Positions 47,136 through 55,811 of a DNA stretch of 64,000 bases are shown here, one piece after another; position 1 is the first letter of the stretch; the number at the start of each line of letters is the position of its first letter. Location of the stretch: the NCBI GenBank assembly GCA_049841155.1, contig JASGHI010000003.1:124001-188000 (forward strand), in the 5' to 3' direction. Below the pieces are notes generated by a model, which was not told the DNA's origin, did not search any database, and was given only the letters and a program-made list of their open reading frames with translations. Both the position numbers and the translations under genes were made by a program. The stretch is from ZC4RG30 sp049841155 (lineage in GTDB: Bacteria > Pseudomonadota > Gammaproteobacteria > Steroidobacterales > Steroidobacteraceae).

Positions 47136-47618
47136 TCACAGAGATTCCGTGTAGGCGATGAGACGGCCGGCAATCATGATGCCAGCCCACAGCAGCACGG
47201 CAAGGTAGCCGGCGGCGACGGCGGCAGGGGAGGGGCGCTCGCCTTCACGGCTCGCGACCTTCGACAGCCACAGCGTGATGATGATGGCTGCCGCCAGCAT
47301 TGCCATCTTCCAGTAGAAGGCCGGATTGGTGATGGTACGGGCCGGCTCGGCAATGATCAGCAACAGCCCCGACACGAGCAGCACCACGAGCAGCATCCAT
47401 ATGAGCTTGACGAAGCGATGCGCCAGGTGCCCCAGCGGTTCGGAGGTGAGGCCATGCCCTGCCACCCGCAGCGCCAGCAGCAATCCGCTGATGAAAACGG
47501 TTGCCAGCGCGGCGATGTGGAAAGTCTGGATGATGGCGATGAGCCCCGGGGTTGTCTGGATGAACAGGCTCATGCCTGTCCCGGACAACCAGAGCGTGAA
47601 TGCGTGCAGAGTTTCCAA
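47136..47618 (-). CDS. Membrane protein, paralogue of the DUF6644-like neighbour
   Basis: 160 residues from TTG 47618 (GGGGGAG upstream at good spacing); a longer frame from 47672 lacks a ribosome-binding site. IIQTFHIAALATVFISGLLLALRV and KMAMLAAAIIITLWL mark four or so helices. The C-terminal segment AAGYLAVLLWAGIMIAGRLIAY parallels SGYLSLILWVGVLFFGRLIGF of the next gene, indicating gene duplication. Function unknown. Confidence 0.7.
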   Translation of the reverse strand: METLHAFTLWLSGTGMSLFIQTTPGLIAIIQTFHIAALATVFISGLLLALRVAGHGLTSEPLGHLAHRFVKLIWMLLVVLLVSGLLLIIAEPARTITNPAFYWKMAMLAAAIIITLWLSKVASREGERPSPAAVAAGYLAVLLWAGIMIAGRLIAYTESL

Positions 47619-47778
47619 AAGATCTCCCCCTTTCGTCCGCGGAAGCTTCCCGCAGGTGCGGAAGGCCAGCATGAATTACGACAGCAGATATGTTCGGCGC
47701 AGGTTCAACAGTCAGCGTATACCGAGCAATCTAGCCTGTCCATCGACCCAAAATTTGTCAACAGCTCCGCGGATTGCA

Positions 47779-47800
47779 AACGGTTTACGAACGGTTAACG
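47779..47800. promoter_or_regulatory. Tandem 11-bp repeat upstream of the truncated haemoglobin
   Basis: AACGGTTTACG (47779-47789) followed immediately by AACGGTTAACG (47790-47800), 10 of 11 bases identical, 41 bases before the start codon. A regulator-binding site is plausible. The remaining gap (47619-47841) shows no gene. Confidence 0.4.
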
Positions 47801-47841
47801 AGCGAACGGGCGCCACGGGTTTTTGTTAACATTCATCCGAC

Positions 47842-48303
47842 ATGAATATTAATGATGACCACCATCCTGCGGTTCAGCGGCTGCGTACGGAGGCCGCTGC
47901 GCTGTGCACGGAGGAGGAAATCACGGCACTGGTCCATCAATTCTACGCCCGCGTACGCGAGGATGCGTTGCTGGGGCCCATATTCGACCGTCATGTGGAC
48001 GACTGGGATATCCACCTGGCAAAGCTGGTGGACTTCTGGTCCTCTGTCCTGCGTCGCACGGGCCGCTTCAGTGGCTCGCCCATGACGCGGCATGCGGCGC
48101 TGCCCGATCTGGACGCCGGTCTTTTCCGCCATTGGCTGGCCCTTTTCCGCGAGACGGCTGCCGTGCAACCCAACCAGGCCATGGCCTTGCAGGCAGTGGC
48201 GGCGGCGCGGCGCATCGCACAGAGTCTCTGGCTGGGCTACCAGGTGAGCCATGACCCGCGGACGCTGCCACAGGAACTGAATCTGGAAGGGCTTGAACCA
48301 TGA
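47842..48303 (+). CDS. Group III truncated haemoglobin
   Basis: 153 residues with a 2-on-2 globin pattern. ALVHQFYARVREDALLGPIF and VDFWSSVLRRTGRFSGSPMTRH are hallmarks of group III (Trp in helix E region and the FSGxP(M) segment). HWLALFRETA supplies the proximal His. These haem proteins are linked to nitric oxide or oxygen chemistry. It overlaps the CopD-like gene by four bases (ATGA). Confidence 0.87.
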   Translation: MNINDDHHPAVQRLRTEAAALCTEEEITALVHQFYARVREDALLGPIFDRHVDDWDIHLAKLVDFWSSVLRRTGRFSGSPMTRHAALPDLDAGLFRHWLALFRETAAVQPNQAMALQAVAAARRIAQSLWLGYQVSHDPRTLPQELNLEGLEP

Positions 48304-48740
48304 GCTACGGGTTGCTGCTGGCGTTGCACCTGCTGGCGGCCATTGCCTTTGCGGGCACGGTGTTCTTCGAAGTGGTGATGCTCGAAGGCGTGCGCCGGCA
48401 TGTACCCCACGAGACGTTCAGGATGGTGGAGCGGGCCATCGGCAACCGTGCCGTACGCATCATGCCCTGGGTGCTGCTGGTGCTCTATGCCGCCGGCATC
48501 AGCCTTGCATGGCGCTATCGCGCCGTGCTCTCGGATCCTTTTTCGAGCAGTTTCTCGCTGTTGCTGACACTCAAGATTGCGCTGGCAGCCAGCGTGCTGG
48601 TGCATTTTTCCGCAGCAATGATATGGCGGCGCCGCGGCACGCTCAAGGGACGGCGGTCGCGGCGTCTGCACCTGAGCGTGTTCTGCCATGTGCTTGCCAT
48701 CGTGGTGCTGGCCAAGGGCATGCTCTACCTGCACTGGTGA
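48300..48740 (+). CDS. CopD-like four-helix membrane protein
   Basis: 146 residues with four membrane helices, LALHLLAAIAFAGTVFFEVVML first. Conserved histidines sit near the membrane faces (His in ALHLLA, HLSVFCH). It is typical of small CopD-family proteins that accompany truncated haemoglobins; a haem- or copper-related membrane role is inferred. Co-translated with the haemoglobin gene. Confidence 0.7.
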   Translation: MSYGLLLALHLLAAIAFAGTVFFEVVMLEGVRRHVPHETFRMVERAIGNRAVRIMPWVLLVLYAAGISLAWRYRAVLSDPFSSSFSLLLTLKIALAASVLVHFSAAMIWRRRGTLKGRRSRRLHLSVFCHVLAIVVLAKGMLYLHW

Positions 48741-48819
48741 GCGGATGGATGGTCCGCGGTGCGAAATCCCCGCGGACTGTTGTTGAACCCCCGGGGGTGC
48801 GCACGGTATTTAAGCAACC

Positions 48820-48842
48820 GTTGCCTAACGTTTAGGTAACGT
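48820..48842. promoter_or_regulatory. Palindromic operator candidate before a TonB receptor
   Basis: CGTTGCCTAA-CGT-TTAGGTAACG, 9 of 10 base pairs symmetrical around 48831, about 100 bases before the receptor start. It sits next to an AT-rich TATTTAAG element at 48808-48815. The rest of 48741-48940 carries no gene. Confidence 0.5.
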
Positions 48843-48940
48843 TGTGTCGAGGCCCCGGGGGGGGATCTGCAGCGCGTCCGCGCCGGCAGTGTGTACCCCA
48901 AGGCAGTCGATGCCACCATTTACCGGGGAGTCACCATTCA

Positions 48941-51805
48941 ATGAATTTCATCAAGTGCCGGAAATCCGGTTTTCCGCTCGTGGCGCTTTCCGTGGCCGCG
49001 GCGCTTTCGGCCAGTGCGGGTGCCGTCGGCCAGGAGGCAGGGGGCGGCGAACTGGAGGAGGTGCAGGTTTCGGCCTCGCGCATCCAGCGCTCGGGCTTCG
49101 AGGCGCCGACCCCGACGACCGTGCTGGGCCTCGACCAGATCGAGGTGCGAGCTCCGGTCCGCATCAGCGACGTGCTGTTCGATATCCCCGCGATGCGCCC
49201 GACCGCGACTGCGGTGCCGTTCTCGGCCTCGGCTGGCGGCAGCTATGCGAATCTGCGCAACCTGAACCCCGGCGCGCCCACCCAGACCGCCACCCGTACG
49301 CTGGTGCTCATCGACGGCCGCCGTGTGGCGCCCAACACTGCCACGGGCCTGGTCGACCTGAACTCCATTCCCACCAGCCTGGTCGAGCGCGTTGAAGTGG
49401 TCACCGGCGGTGCCTCGGCCGCCTGGGGCTCGGACGCCGTGGCCGGCGTCACGAACTTCCACTTGAAGAAGAAGATCGAGGGCTTCGATGCCACCGTGCA
49501 GTACGGTGAATCCGGGCATGGCGACTTCGAGGAAAAGAAGATTGCGCTCGCCTGGGGAACCGGCTTTGCCGGCGATCGTGGCCAGTTGATGCTGGCAGGT
49601 GAATACAGCGACCTGGGTGACATCGCCAGTCGCGCCGACCGCAGCTGGGGACGCCAGTTGTACGGTACTGTCACGGGTGTGATCGACGGCCGGCAGGTCG
49701 CCCGCATCACGCTGCCGGGCGTGGTCCAGTCCGGGTATACGAACGGCGGCGTGATCGTTGCGGCCAACGGTGGCCCGATGCCGGCCGGCAGCCCGCTGCG
49801 CGGCTATCAGTTCGGGCCAGGCGGCACGGTACTGCCCTTCCAGTATGGCTCCTACCTCACCAATACGGCGATGGTCGGTGGCGACGGTCCGGCGCAGTCG
49901 CTGTACACCAAGCTGGGTTCGCCTGTGACGCGTGGCAGCGCTTATGGCCGCGTGACCTTCGAGTTCTCCGACACCCTGAATGGTTTCGCGGAACTGTCCT
50001 ACGCGGAATCCAAGTCGGTGGTGGATACGCAGACGTCATACCTCCCCAACGGCGATCCGGTCATCACCGTCCGCCAGGACAACGCCTTCCTGCCGGCGTC
50101 GATCCGCAACATCATGGTGACCAACAACATTGCCACCTTCGGGCTGGGGCGGGCGCTGCCCGAGTTCGGCCTCTATTCCATCGGTTCATCGCGCACGGCC
50201 AACACGCGCGTCGGCGCCGGGCTGGACGGCAAGCTGGGCGACAAGTGGCGCTGGGATGCCTACATCGGCGCGGGCAGCACCGACTACTACGACAAGGCGA
50301 TCAACAACATCAACGAGCCGAACTTGCGCGCAGCGCTGGACAGCGTGATCGGTCCGAACGGCACGCCGATCTGCCGCATCAACTCGCAGGTGCCTGCTGA
50401 TCTCGCGATGACTTCGGCCGCCAGCTACCAGGGACGCGGCGCAGCTCCGGGCTGCGTTGCGGCCAATCCCTTCGGCGCCGGCTCCCTGTCGCCGGCAGTC
50501 GTCGACTACGTGGTGGGCACCAGCTGGGCGGTGGCGACCTTCAAGCAGCAGACGGCTGGCGCCAGCATCCAGGGCGAGCCGTTCGCAACCTGGGCGGGCG
50601 ATGTTTCGCTGGCGGGTGGTTTCGACTTTCGCCGCGACAGCGTCGACCAGACCTCCGATCCGGTGGCCAATACCACGACGCCTGCCTTCCAGACCGGCAA
50701 CTGGCAGTTCGCCAACCGCCGTGGCCTCAATGGCTCGTACAACGTAAAAGAGCTGTTTGCCGAAACGCTGCTGCCGCTGGCGAAGAATGTTCCCGGCGCC
50801 AAGTCCCTGGACTTCAACGCGGCCGTCCGTGTCGCGGACTACAGCACCAGCGGCAACGTGACCTCGTGGAAGGGCGGTTTTACCTACGAGCCGTTCGGTG
50901 GCCTGCGCTTCCGTGCCACGCGTTCGCGCGACATCCGCGCGGCCAACCTGGTCGAGCTGTACACCGTGGGCGTGTCGCTGGTGACGTCCATCACGGACTA
51001 CGGACGTGCCGGCGCTCCGGTGGCTTCGGTCCCGACGACCACGGTGGGCAACGTGAACCTGAAACCGGAGAAAGCGGATACGACCACCATCGGCTTCACC
51101 TGGGAGCCGGGGTTTGCGCCCGGCCTGCAGACTTCGGTCGATTACTACCAGATCGACCTGAAGGATGCGATCGGTTCGCTGGGCGGGCAGAACATCGTCA
51201 ACGCCTGCTACGGCTATGCACCGTTTACTTCGCCGAACACGGCGCTGTGTCCGCTGATTTCTCGCGATTCCGCCGGCGTGATTTCCAACATCACCAACAC
51301 GAACCTGAACCTGGCGTACACCAACACCAGCGGCGTGGACGTGGAGATGCGTTATCTCTTCGACATAAACCGGCTGTTCTCCCGCGCCTCGGGCACGATG
51401 ACCCTGCGGCTGCTGGGCACCTACCTGGACAAGTTCGAGCAGAACAACGGCATCGTGACGGTGGATCGCGCCGGCCAGTCCGGCAATTCGCGGTGGCGCC
51501 TGAACGGCAGCGCGACCTACGCCACCGGGCCGTGGACGTTCTACCTGCAGGGACGTTACCTCGAGAAGGCGCTGGTGGACGTTACCTACGGTCCGAACGA
51601 CATCTACGACAACAATGTCCAGTCGTGGTTCATGATGAACGGGTCGGTGCAGTACACGGTGTATGACGACAGCTCGAAGGGTCGCCTGCAGCTGTACGGC
51701 AACATCAACAACCTGCTCGACAAGGAGCCGAGCCCGAACCAGTCGGGCATCGATTACGACAAGATCGGCCGGTACTTCTCCGTTGGCGCAAGGCTGCGCT
51801 TCTAA
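48941..51805 (+). CDS. TonB-dependent receptor (long plug, CarbohydrateR-like)
   Basis: 954 residues starting at ATG 48941; GGGGAG lies 10 bases upstream. Signal peptide FPLVALSVAAALSASAGAVGQEA, then a short TonB-box-like ELEEVQVSASRIQRSG. The plug segment TRTLVLIDGRRVAPNTATGLVD and RVEVVTGGASAAWGSDAVAGVTN follows. The barrel ends KIGRYFSVGARLRF. The family is typical of oligotrophic proteobacteria with many such receptors. The substrate is not predictable. A strong terminator follows at 51830. Confidence 0.93.
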   Translation: MNFIKCRKSGFPLVALSVAAALSASAGAVGQEAGGGELEEVQVSASRIQRSGFEAPTPTTVLGLDQIEVRAPVRISDVLFDIPAMRPTATAVPFSASAGGSYANLRNLNPGAPTQTATRTLVLIDGRRVAPNTATGLVDLNSIPTSLVERVEVVTGGASAAWGSDAVAGVTNFHLKKKIEGFDATVQYGESGHGDFEEKKIALAWGTGFAGDRGQLMLAGEYSDLGDIASRADRSWGRQLYGTVTGVIDGRQVARITLPGVVQSGYTNGGVIVAANGGPMPAGSPLRGYQFGPGGTVLPFQYGSYLTNTAMVGGDGPAQSLYTKLGSPVTRGSAYGRVTFEFSDTLNGFAELSYAESKSVVDTQTSYLPNGDPVITVRQDNAFLPASIRNIMVTNNIATFGLGRALPEFGLYSIGSSRTANTRVGAGLDGKLGDKWRWDAYIGAGSTDYYDKAINNINEPNLRAALDSVIGPNGTPICRINSQVPADLAMTSAASYQGRGAAPGCVAANPFGAGSLSPAVVDYVVGTSWAVATFKQQTAGASIQGEPFATWAGDVSLAGGFDFRRDSVDQTSDPVANTTTPAFQTGNWQFANRRGLNGSYNVKELFAETLLPLAKNVPGAKSLDFNAAVRVADYSTSGNVTSWKGGFTYEPFGGLRFRATRSRDIRAANLVELYTVGVSLVTSITDYGRAGAPVASVPTTTVGNVNLKPEKADTTTIGFTWEPGFAPGLQTSVDYYQIDLKDAIGSLGGQNIVNACYGYAPFTSPNTALCPLISRDSAGVISNITNTNLNLAYTNTSGVDVEMRYLFDINRLFSRASGTMTLRLLGTYLDKFEQNNGIVTVDRAGQSGNSRWRLNGSATYATGPWTFYLQGRYLEKALVDVTYGPNDIYDNNVQSWFMMNGSVQYTVYDDSSKGRLQLYGNINNLLDKEPSPNQSGIDYDKIGRYFSVGARLRF

Positions 51806-51829
51806 GCCTCGATCCAACTGTCCTTGAAG

Positions 51830-51862
51830 ACGGCGCCCGAAAACGGGCGCCGTTTTTTTTTT
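51830..51862 (+). terminator. Intrinsic terminator after the TonB receptor
   Basis: Perfect 10-bp stem ACGGCGCCCG/CGGGCGCCGT with an AAAA loop and a run of ten T residues (51853-51862). Strong and rightward. Confidence 0.95.
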
Positions 51863-51863
51863 G

Positions 51864-52355
51864 CTATGGACGTTTGACCGGGCCGGTCAGCGCGTCGATG
51901 CCGGCCTTGACGCAGGCCTCGTCTTCTTCCGGCTTCGCACCGCTGGCGCCGATGGCGCCGATCACGCGTCCTTCGGACACCACCGGGAGGCCGCCGCGCA
52001 TGCCGACGTAGTCGGGAATGCTGAACAGAAAAGGCTCCTTGCCGGACTGCATGCGGTCCAGCAGGTCACCGCTGGGGCGGCGGGTCAGCAGCGCAGTTCG
52101 CGCCTTCTCAGTGGCAAAGTCGAGGCGGGCGTAATTGCCGCCTTCCATCCTGAAGGCATAGAGAATATGGCCGCCTTCATCCAGCGCGACGACGGCCAGT
52201 GACCATCCCTTGTCGGCCGCCATGTGCAGACAGACTTCAGCGGCCTTGCGGGCCGCATCGGGACCGAAGACCGGCGCCCAGCCGATCTGGGCGTTGCCCG
52301 GTACGGCAGTCATCAATGCCAGCATGCCGCCGAGGGCCGAGATCCGGTATTTCAT
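51864..52355 (-). CDS. Secreted GlcG/HbpS-like haem-binding family protein
   Basis: 163 residues with a signal peptide (ISALGGMLALMTAVPGNAQ). The body has AARKAAEVCLHMAADKGWSLAVVALDEGGHILYAFRM, then YVGMRGGLPVVSEGRVIGAIGASGAKPEED, the GlcG/HbpS fold pattern. Some members bind haem in the extracytoplasmic space. It starts on the opposite strand just after the terminator. Confidence 0.85.
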   Translation of the reverse strand: MKYRISALGGMLALMTAVPGNAQIGWAPVFGPDAARKAAEVCLHMAADKGWSLAVVALDEGGHILYAFRMEGGNYARLDFATEKARTALLTRRPSGDLLDRMQSGKEPFLFSIPDYVGMRGGLPVVSEGRVIGAIGASGAKPEEDEACVKAGIDALTGPVKRP

Positions 52356-52415
52356 CGCGTTCCCCTCCAGGTTGTCCGAACTGGTGTTCGTACTGTAGCG
52401 GAGTCATTCCCTGGT

Positions 52416-54110
52416 TCAGAAGCTGCGGCGTGTCTCGACGAGTATCTGCAGGCCACGGTCCTTTCTAAGCCCGTCGAAGGGATAAGCGAGGTCCACATGC
52501 ACCATGTTGCCCAGGGCCGAACGTGAATTGCCCAGCCGCAGACCCACACCGGCGTCCTTGAGCGTGCCTAGCGGCGGTGTGCCGAAGTCGCGGATTCCGT
52601 GGGTGGCGCCCATGTCGATGAACGCAGCGGCGCCCACATTGAACAGGCGGAAGGGGTACCAGTCGGTGTAGACCCGCTGCTCCAGCGTGAGCAGCCAGCG
52701 GTCGGTGCCGCCCTGGTAGCGCAGCGGATAGCCGCGCAGCCCATTGTCGCCGCCGAGCAGGAGCTGCTGGTCGGCATCCAGTGCCCTGCTGGCAGTGGCT
52801 TCGATCTGCGCATAGAACAGTGCGCGGCGCGATTGGCGGAAGTGATACCGCAACGAGATGTCCAGCACCGTACCCGCGAGCGCGCCACGCTCGTAGCGGC
52901 CATCGATACTGGACGCAAACTGCCAGGTGTGGCGTTCGCCGTGGCGTACGCCGCGGTGCAGGCCGGCGGAGAACAGCAGGGCGCTGCGGTCGGCGCCGAA
53001 AGCCGTGTCCGCGAGACCGAGTTTCATGCTGCCCTGCCAGCCCAATGCATAGTCTTCGGTGCGCTCGATCTGGTCGCGGTTGCGTGTGGTGCGGTAGCGG
53101 TCCTGCAGCCAGTCCACGCCCATCCATGGCCCGGCCAGCGCCCGGTCCGGCGGCACGCCTGCCGCGGGCAGCGGACCGGCCAGTGCATCGAAGTGCCGGG
53201 CATCGCGCGTGAAGCCGGCCGTGAAGCGCCACACCGAGCCATGCTGCAGGCCAGGCGAGTAGCCGCCGAAAAGATTGAAGGCCTGCTGGCGGGTGCGGTA
53301 CTGGCCGATGATCTCGCCGAGGTCGTAGCGCGAGTCGATGCGTTCTTCGTCCAGGTAGCCGGCGCCCAGGGCGCGGCGCGTCTGCATGGCATAGAAGGGT
53401 TGCTGCAGCGCAAGTTCGTACCGATGTCCGTCGCTGTTGTCCGCCAGCGCCGCATCCATACGCCACCAGCTGCCGCCGAGCTGGCGGTTGCGGAAGATGA
53501 TCTGGCGGATGTCGCGGTCTACTTCGGATTTCTGCTTGAGCGTGATCTGCGAACCGCGGCCCAGCAGGTTGAGCTCTTCGAGCTGGAAGCCGGAAGTGTT
53601 GCGGCCGCCTGTGCGCCCCCACGAGATACCGGGATTGAGCGTCCACACATCGCGTGTCGTGACCTGTACGTCGACGAGGCCATCATGCTAGGCCACCGGA
53701 ACGACCGAGGCTTCGTGCAGGTAGCGTGTGTTGCGCAGGATGCGGGCCGATTCGGCGAGCAGCCTTGGGTCGTAGACTTCGCCGCTGTGAAACAGCAGCT
53801 GGTTGCCGATGGTTTCCGGTCGTGTCCGGATGTGCAGGCGGTTGCCCAGCCGGAACAGCGCGCTGTCTTCGTCCGCGCGGCGGGTGTCGAAGATGGGTTG
53901 CGGATCGATGAGGATCCGGCCCACGCGCGCGCCGGCGGCGACCAGCGCCGCATCGGAGGGCATGCCACCAGGACGATCCGCTGCGTCGTCGGTGATGCGC
54001 GCATCGAATCTGGGCAGGATGCTGAGGGCTTCCGGAGACGGCTCCGCCGCGACCGGCAGGCTTGCGAGCAGGACCGCAGCTCCCCATGGCGAGGTCGGTT
54101 TTGGACTCAT
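52416..54110 (-). pseudogene. POTRA/beta-barrel outer membrane protein interrupted by an amber codon
   Basis: One 564-codon reading frame broken only by TAG at 53688-53690 (codon 141). Upstream: signal peptide, then a POTRA-like segment (RTRPETIGNQLLFHSGEVYDPRLLAESARIL). Downstream, in the same frame: HDGLVDVQVTTRDVWTLNPG and a 400-residue barrel related to BamA/ShlB (GFQLEELNLLGRGSQITL, GDNGLRGYPLRYQ). In relatives the stop position reads Tyr, so TAC/TAT to TAG is the simplest explanation. Possible products: a truncated POTRA fragment and, from GTG 53648, an unexported barrel. Confidence 0.75.
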
Positions 54111-54274
54111 GCCTCCCGTCGGACGGCAGGCCGGGGAATATCAATCGGTCATGCCAGATGGCACGGGGAGGTTTTTTTCCGCCTGTGGGCCGCGCCGATA
54201 ATTGGTATGCCAACTTTTTCGGGCATAGTAGTATCGGCCGGCCCGGATCCGGCGATGGCAAGGTAGGAGGCCGC

Positions 54275-55288
54275 ATGTCGCGTCGACTCTTTCTCGGAAC
54301 CAGCCTGTTGTGCGTGCTGCTGGCCGGTGGTCTTGCTGCGGCGGCCGACCTCCCGCGGCAGAACAATGCCGGTCAGGACGCCAGGCCGGTCCGGCACTTC
54401 TCGTTCACCGGCAAGCGTCCGACCTTCAAGGAGGAGCATGTGAAGCCGGAGGTGGTGGTTTCCGGTGCGGACAGCGAGGGCAGCTTCAGTCTGAGCGACG
54501 AGATCTGGAGTCCCAGCTTCCGCGTGCCTGCGCACTATCACAAGACCCATGCCGAAACCTTCTACATCGTTTCCGGGCAGGTGGAATGGACCGTCGGCGG
54601 CAAGACGCAGCTGCTCAAGGCCGGCGATCTGGTGCATATACCGGCCTACACCGTGCATGGCGTCAAGGTGGTGGGCAACGAGGATCTGCGTACCGTCATG
54701 GTTTCCCAGCCCGGCGGTTTCGAGGAGCACATGTGGTTCCAGGAAAGCCTGACGCCGGAGCAGCTCAAGGATCCCAGGATCCGCAAGCAGCTCGCCCCCC
54801 TTCAGGATTTCTACATGCCGGATGCCGGTACGCCGCTGGCAACCCAGCCCGTCGAGTACTTTTCATTTGCGGGGAAGCGGCCCTCCTATGAGGATGACGG
54901 CACTTCGGACGTGGCACTGTCCTCGAAGGACAGCGGCGGCCGCCTGAATGTGCAGGATGAAGTCTGGAAGGCAGGTTTTGCGGTGGGGCCGCATTTCCAC
55001 AGGAACCACTCCGAGACCTTCTATGTGCTGGATGGCCGCGTCGAGTGGACCGTGGCTGGGGAAACGCAGGTGCTGTCGCGCGGTGATGCAGTGCACATTC
55101 CGCCCAACACGGTGCACAGCGCGAGAGCACTGGACAACAGGCCGCTACACACGCTGATGTTCTACAACCCCAGCGGCTACGACGAACATCTGGAGCGCCA
55201 GGCCCTGTACACGGCGGAAGAACTGCGGGACCCGGCCATCAGGAAGCTCTTGCGCAGGCAGGGCGATTTCAATCCGGTCGGGGAGTAG
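54275..55288 (+). CDS. Secreted bicupin
   Basis: 337 residues from ATG 54275 (TAGGAGG 5-11 bases upstream; an upstream in-frame extension lacks such a site). Signal peptide SRRLFLGTSLLCVLLAGGLAAAA. Two tandem cupin units: HYHKTHAETFYIVSGQVEW with HGVKV about 35 residues on, and HFHRNHSETFYVLDGRVEW with HSARA. Each keeps the His-x-His...Glu and distal His metal ligands. After each comes a helical tail with similar wording (ESLTPEQLKDPRIRKQL / ALYTAEELRDPAIRKLL), showing internal duplication. Enzyme or binding function unknown. Confidence 0.85.
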   Translation: MSRRLFLGTSLLCVLLAGGLAAAADLPRQNNAGQDARPVRHFSFTGKRPTFKEEHVKPEVVVSGADSEGSFSLSDEIWSPSFRVPAHYHKTHAETFYIVSGQVEWTVGGKTQLLKAGDLVHIPAYTVHGVKVVGNEDLRTVMVSQPGGFEEHMWFQESLTPEQLKDPRIRKQLAPLQDFYMPDAGTPLATQPVEYFSFAGKRPSYEDDGTSDVALSSKDSGGRLNVQDEVWKAGFAVGPHFHRNHSETFYVLDGRVEWTVAGETQVLSRGDAVHIPPNTVHSARALDNRPLHTLMFYNPSGYDEHLERQALYTAEELRDPAIRKLLRRQGDFNPVGE

Positions 55289-55374
55289 GGCTGGGGGCCT
55301 CTTCAGACCGGGATAGCTGCACTCCGCGGCGTTCCCGGCGCTGGATGCATTGATCCGGCTGCTATACTCCATTC

Positions 55375-55737
55375 ATGTCCGCGTTCCCTCGCTCTGCATC
55401 TTCTTCGCCGGCGCGGTTCGCGCGCACGGCGCTGCTGATGCTGGTGCTGTGCGCCGTTGGTGCGCAGCAGTGGGTGGAGCGCACTCACTGGCACGGTGGG
55501 GCGGTTGCGCATGCCGGCGTGCAGGCGCCGGCCGGCGATGCCGGCGACGGGAACGGTTCTGGCTGTCTGCTGTGCCAGATCGTCGCGCACACGCCCTCTG
55601 CCGCTCCGCCGCTGGCCGCGTTGCACCTGGCGCTGCTGGTCGGATATTTCTTCTTCCGGCTGCGCATCGGCAACGCCATCGAGGTCGCGCCGTCGCCGGC
55701 ACATACCTGGCAGAGCCGGGGTCCGCCCGCCATCTGA
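55375..55737 (+). CDS. DUF2946 family protein
   Basis: 120 residues, one N-terminal helix (FARTALLMLVLCAVGAQQWVE), a His-containing segment (RTHWHGGAVAHAG) and CLLCQIVAHT, the conserved C-x2-C of DUF2946. A second helix lies near 80-95. Such proteins commonly precede TonB receptors for metals, so a copper or zinc handling role is suspected. The next gene is a ZnuD-like receptor. Confidence 0.75.
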   Translation: MSAFPRSASSSPARFARTALLMLVLCAVGAQQWVERTHWHGGAVAHAGVQAPAGDAGDGNGSGCLLCQIVAHTPSAAPPLAALHLALLVGYFFFRLRIGNAIEVAPSPAHTWQSRGPPAI

Positions 55738-55755
55738 AGTCCTCTGATCCTCTCC

Positions 55756-55779
55756 AGCCCGCTGCCCGCGCAGCGGGCT
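55756..55779 (+). promoter_or_regulatory. Hairpin between DUF2946 and receptor genes
   Basis: Nine-bp stem AGCCCGCTG/CAGCGGGCT with a CCCGCG loop. No T-run follows, so it is not a classical terminator; it could tune expression of the receptor or protect the upstream mRNA. Confidence 0.4.
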
Positions 55780-55811
55780 GATCCGGTCATTGCTTCTTTC
55801 AGGTGATACCC

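Noticed and set aside
53688..53690. Amber codon considered as a pyrrolysine or other recoding site
   Set aside because: No pyl genes or recoding structure are visible, and the position corresponds to a Tyr one base away; mutation is simpler.
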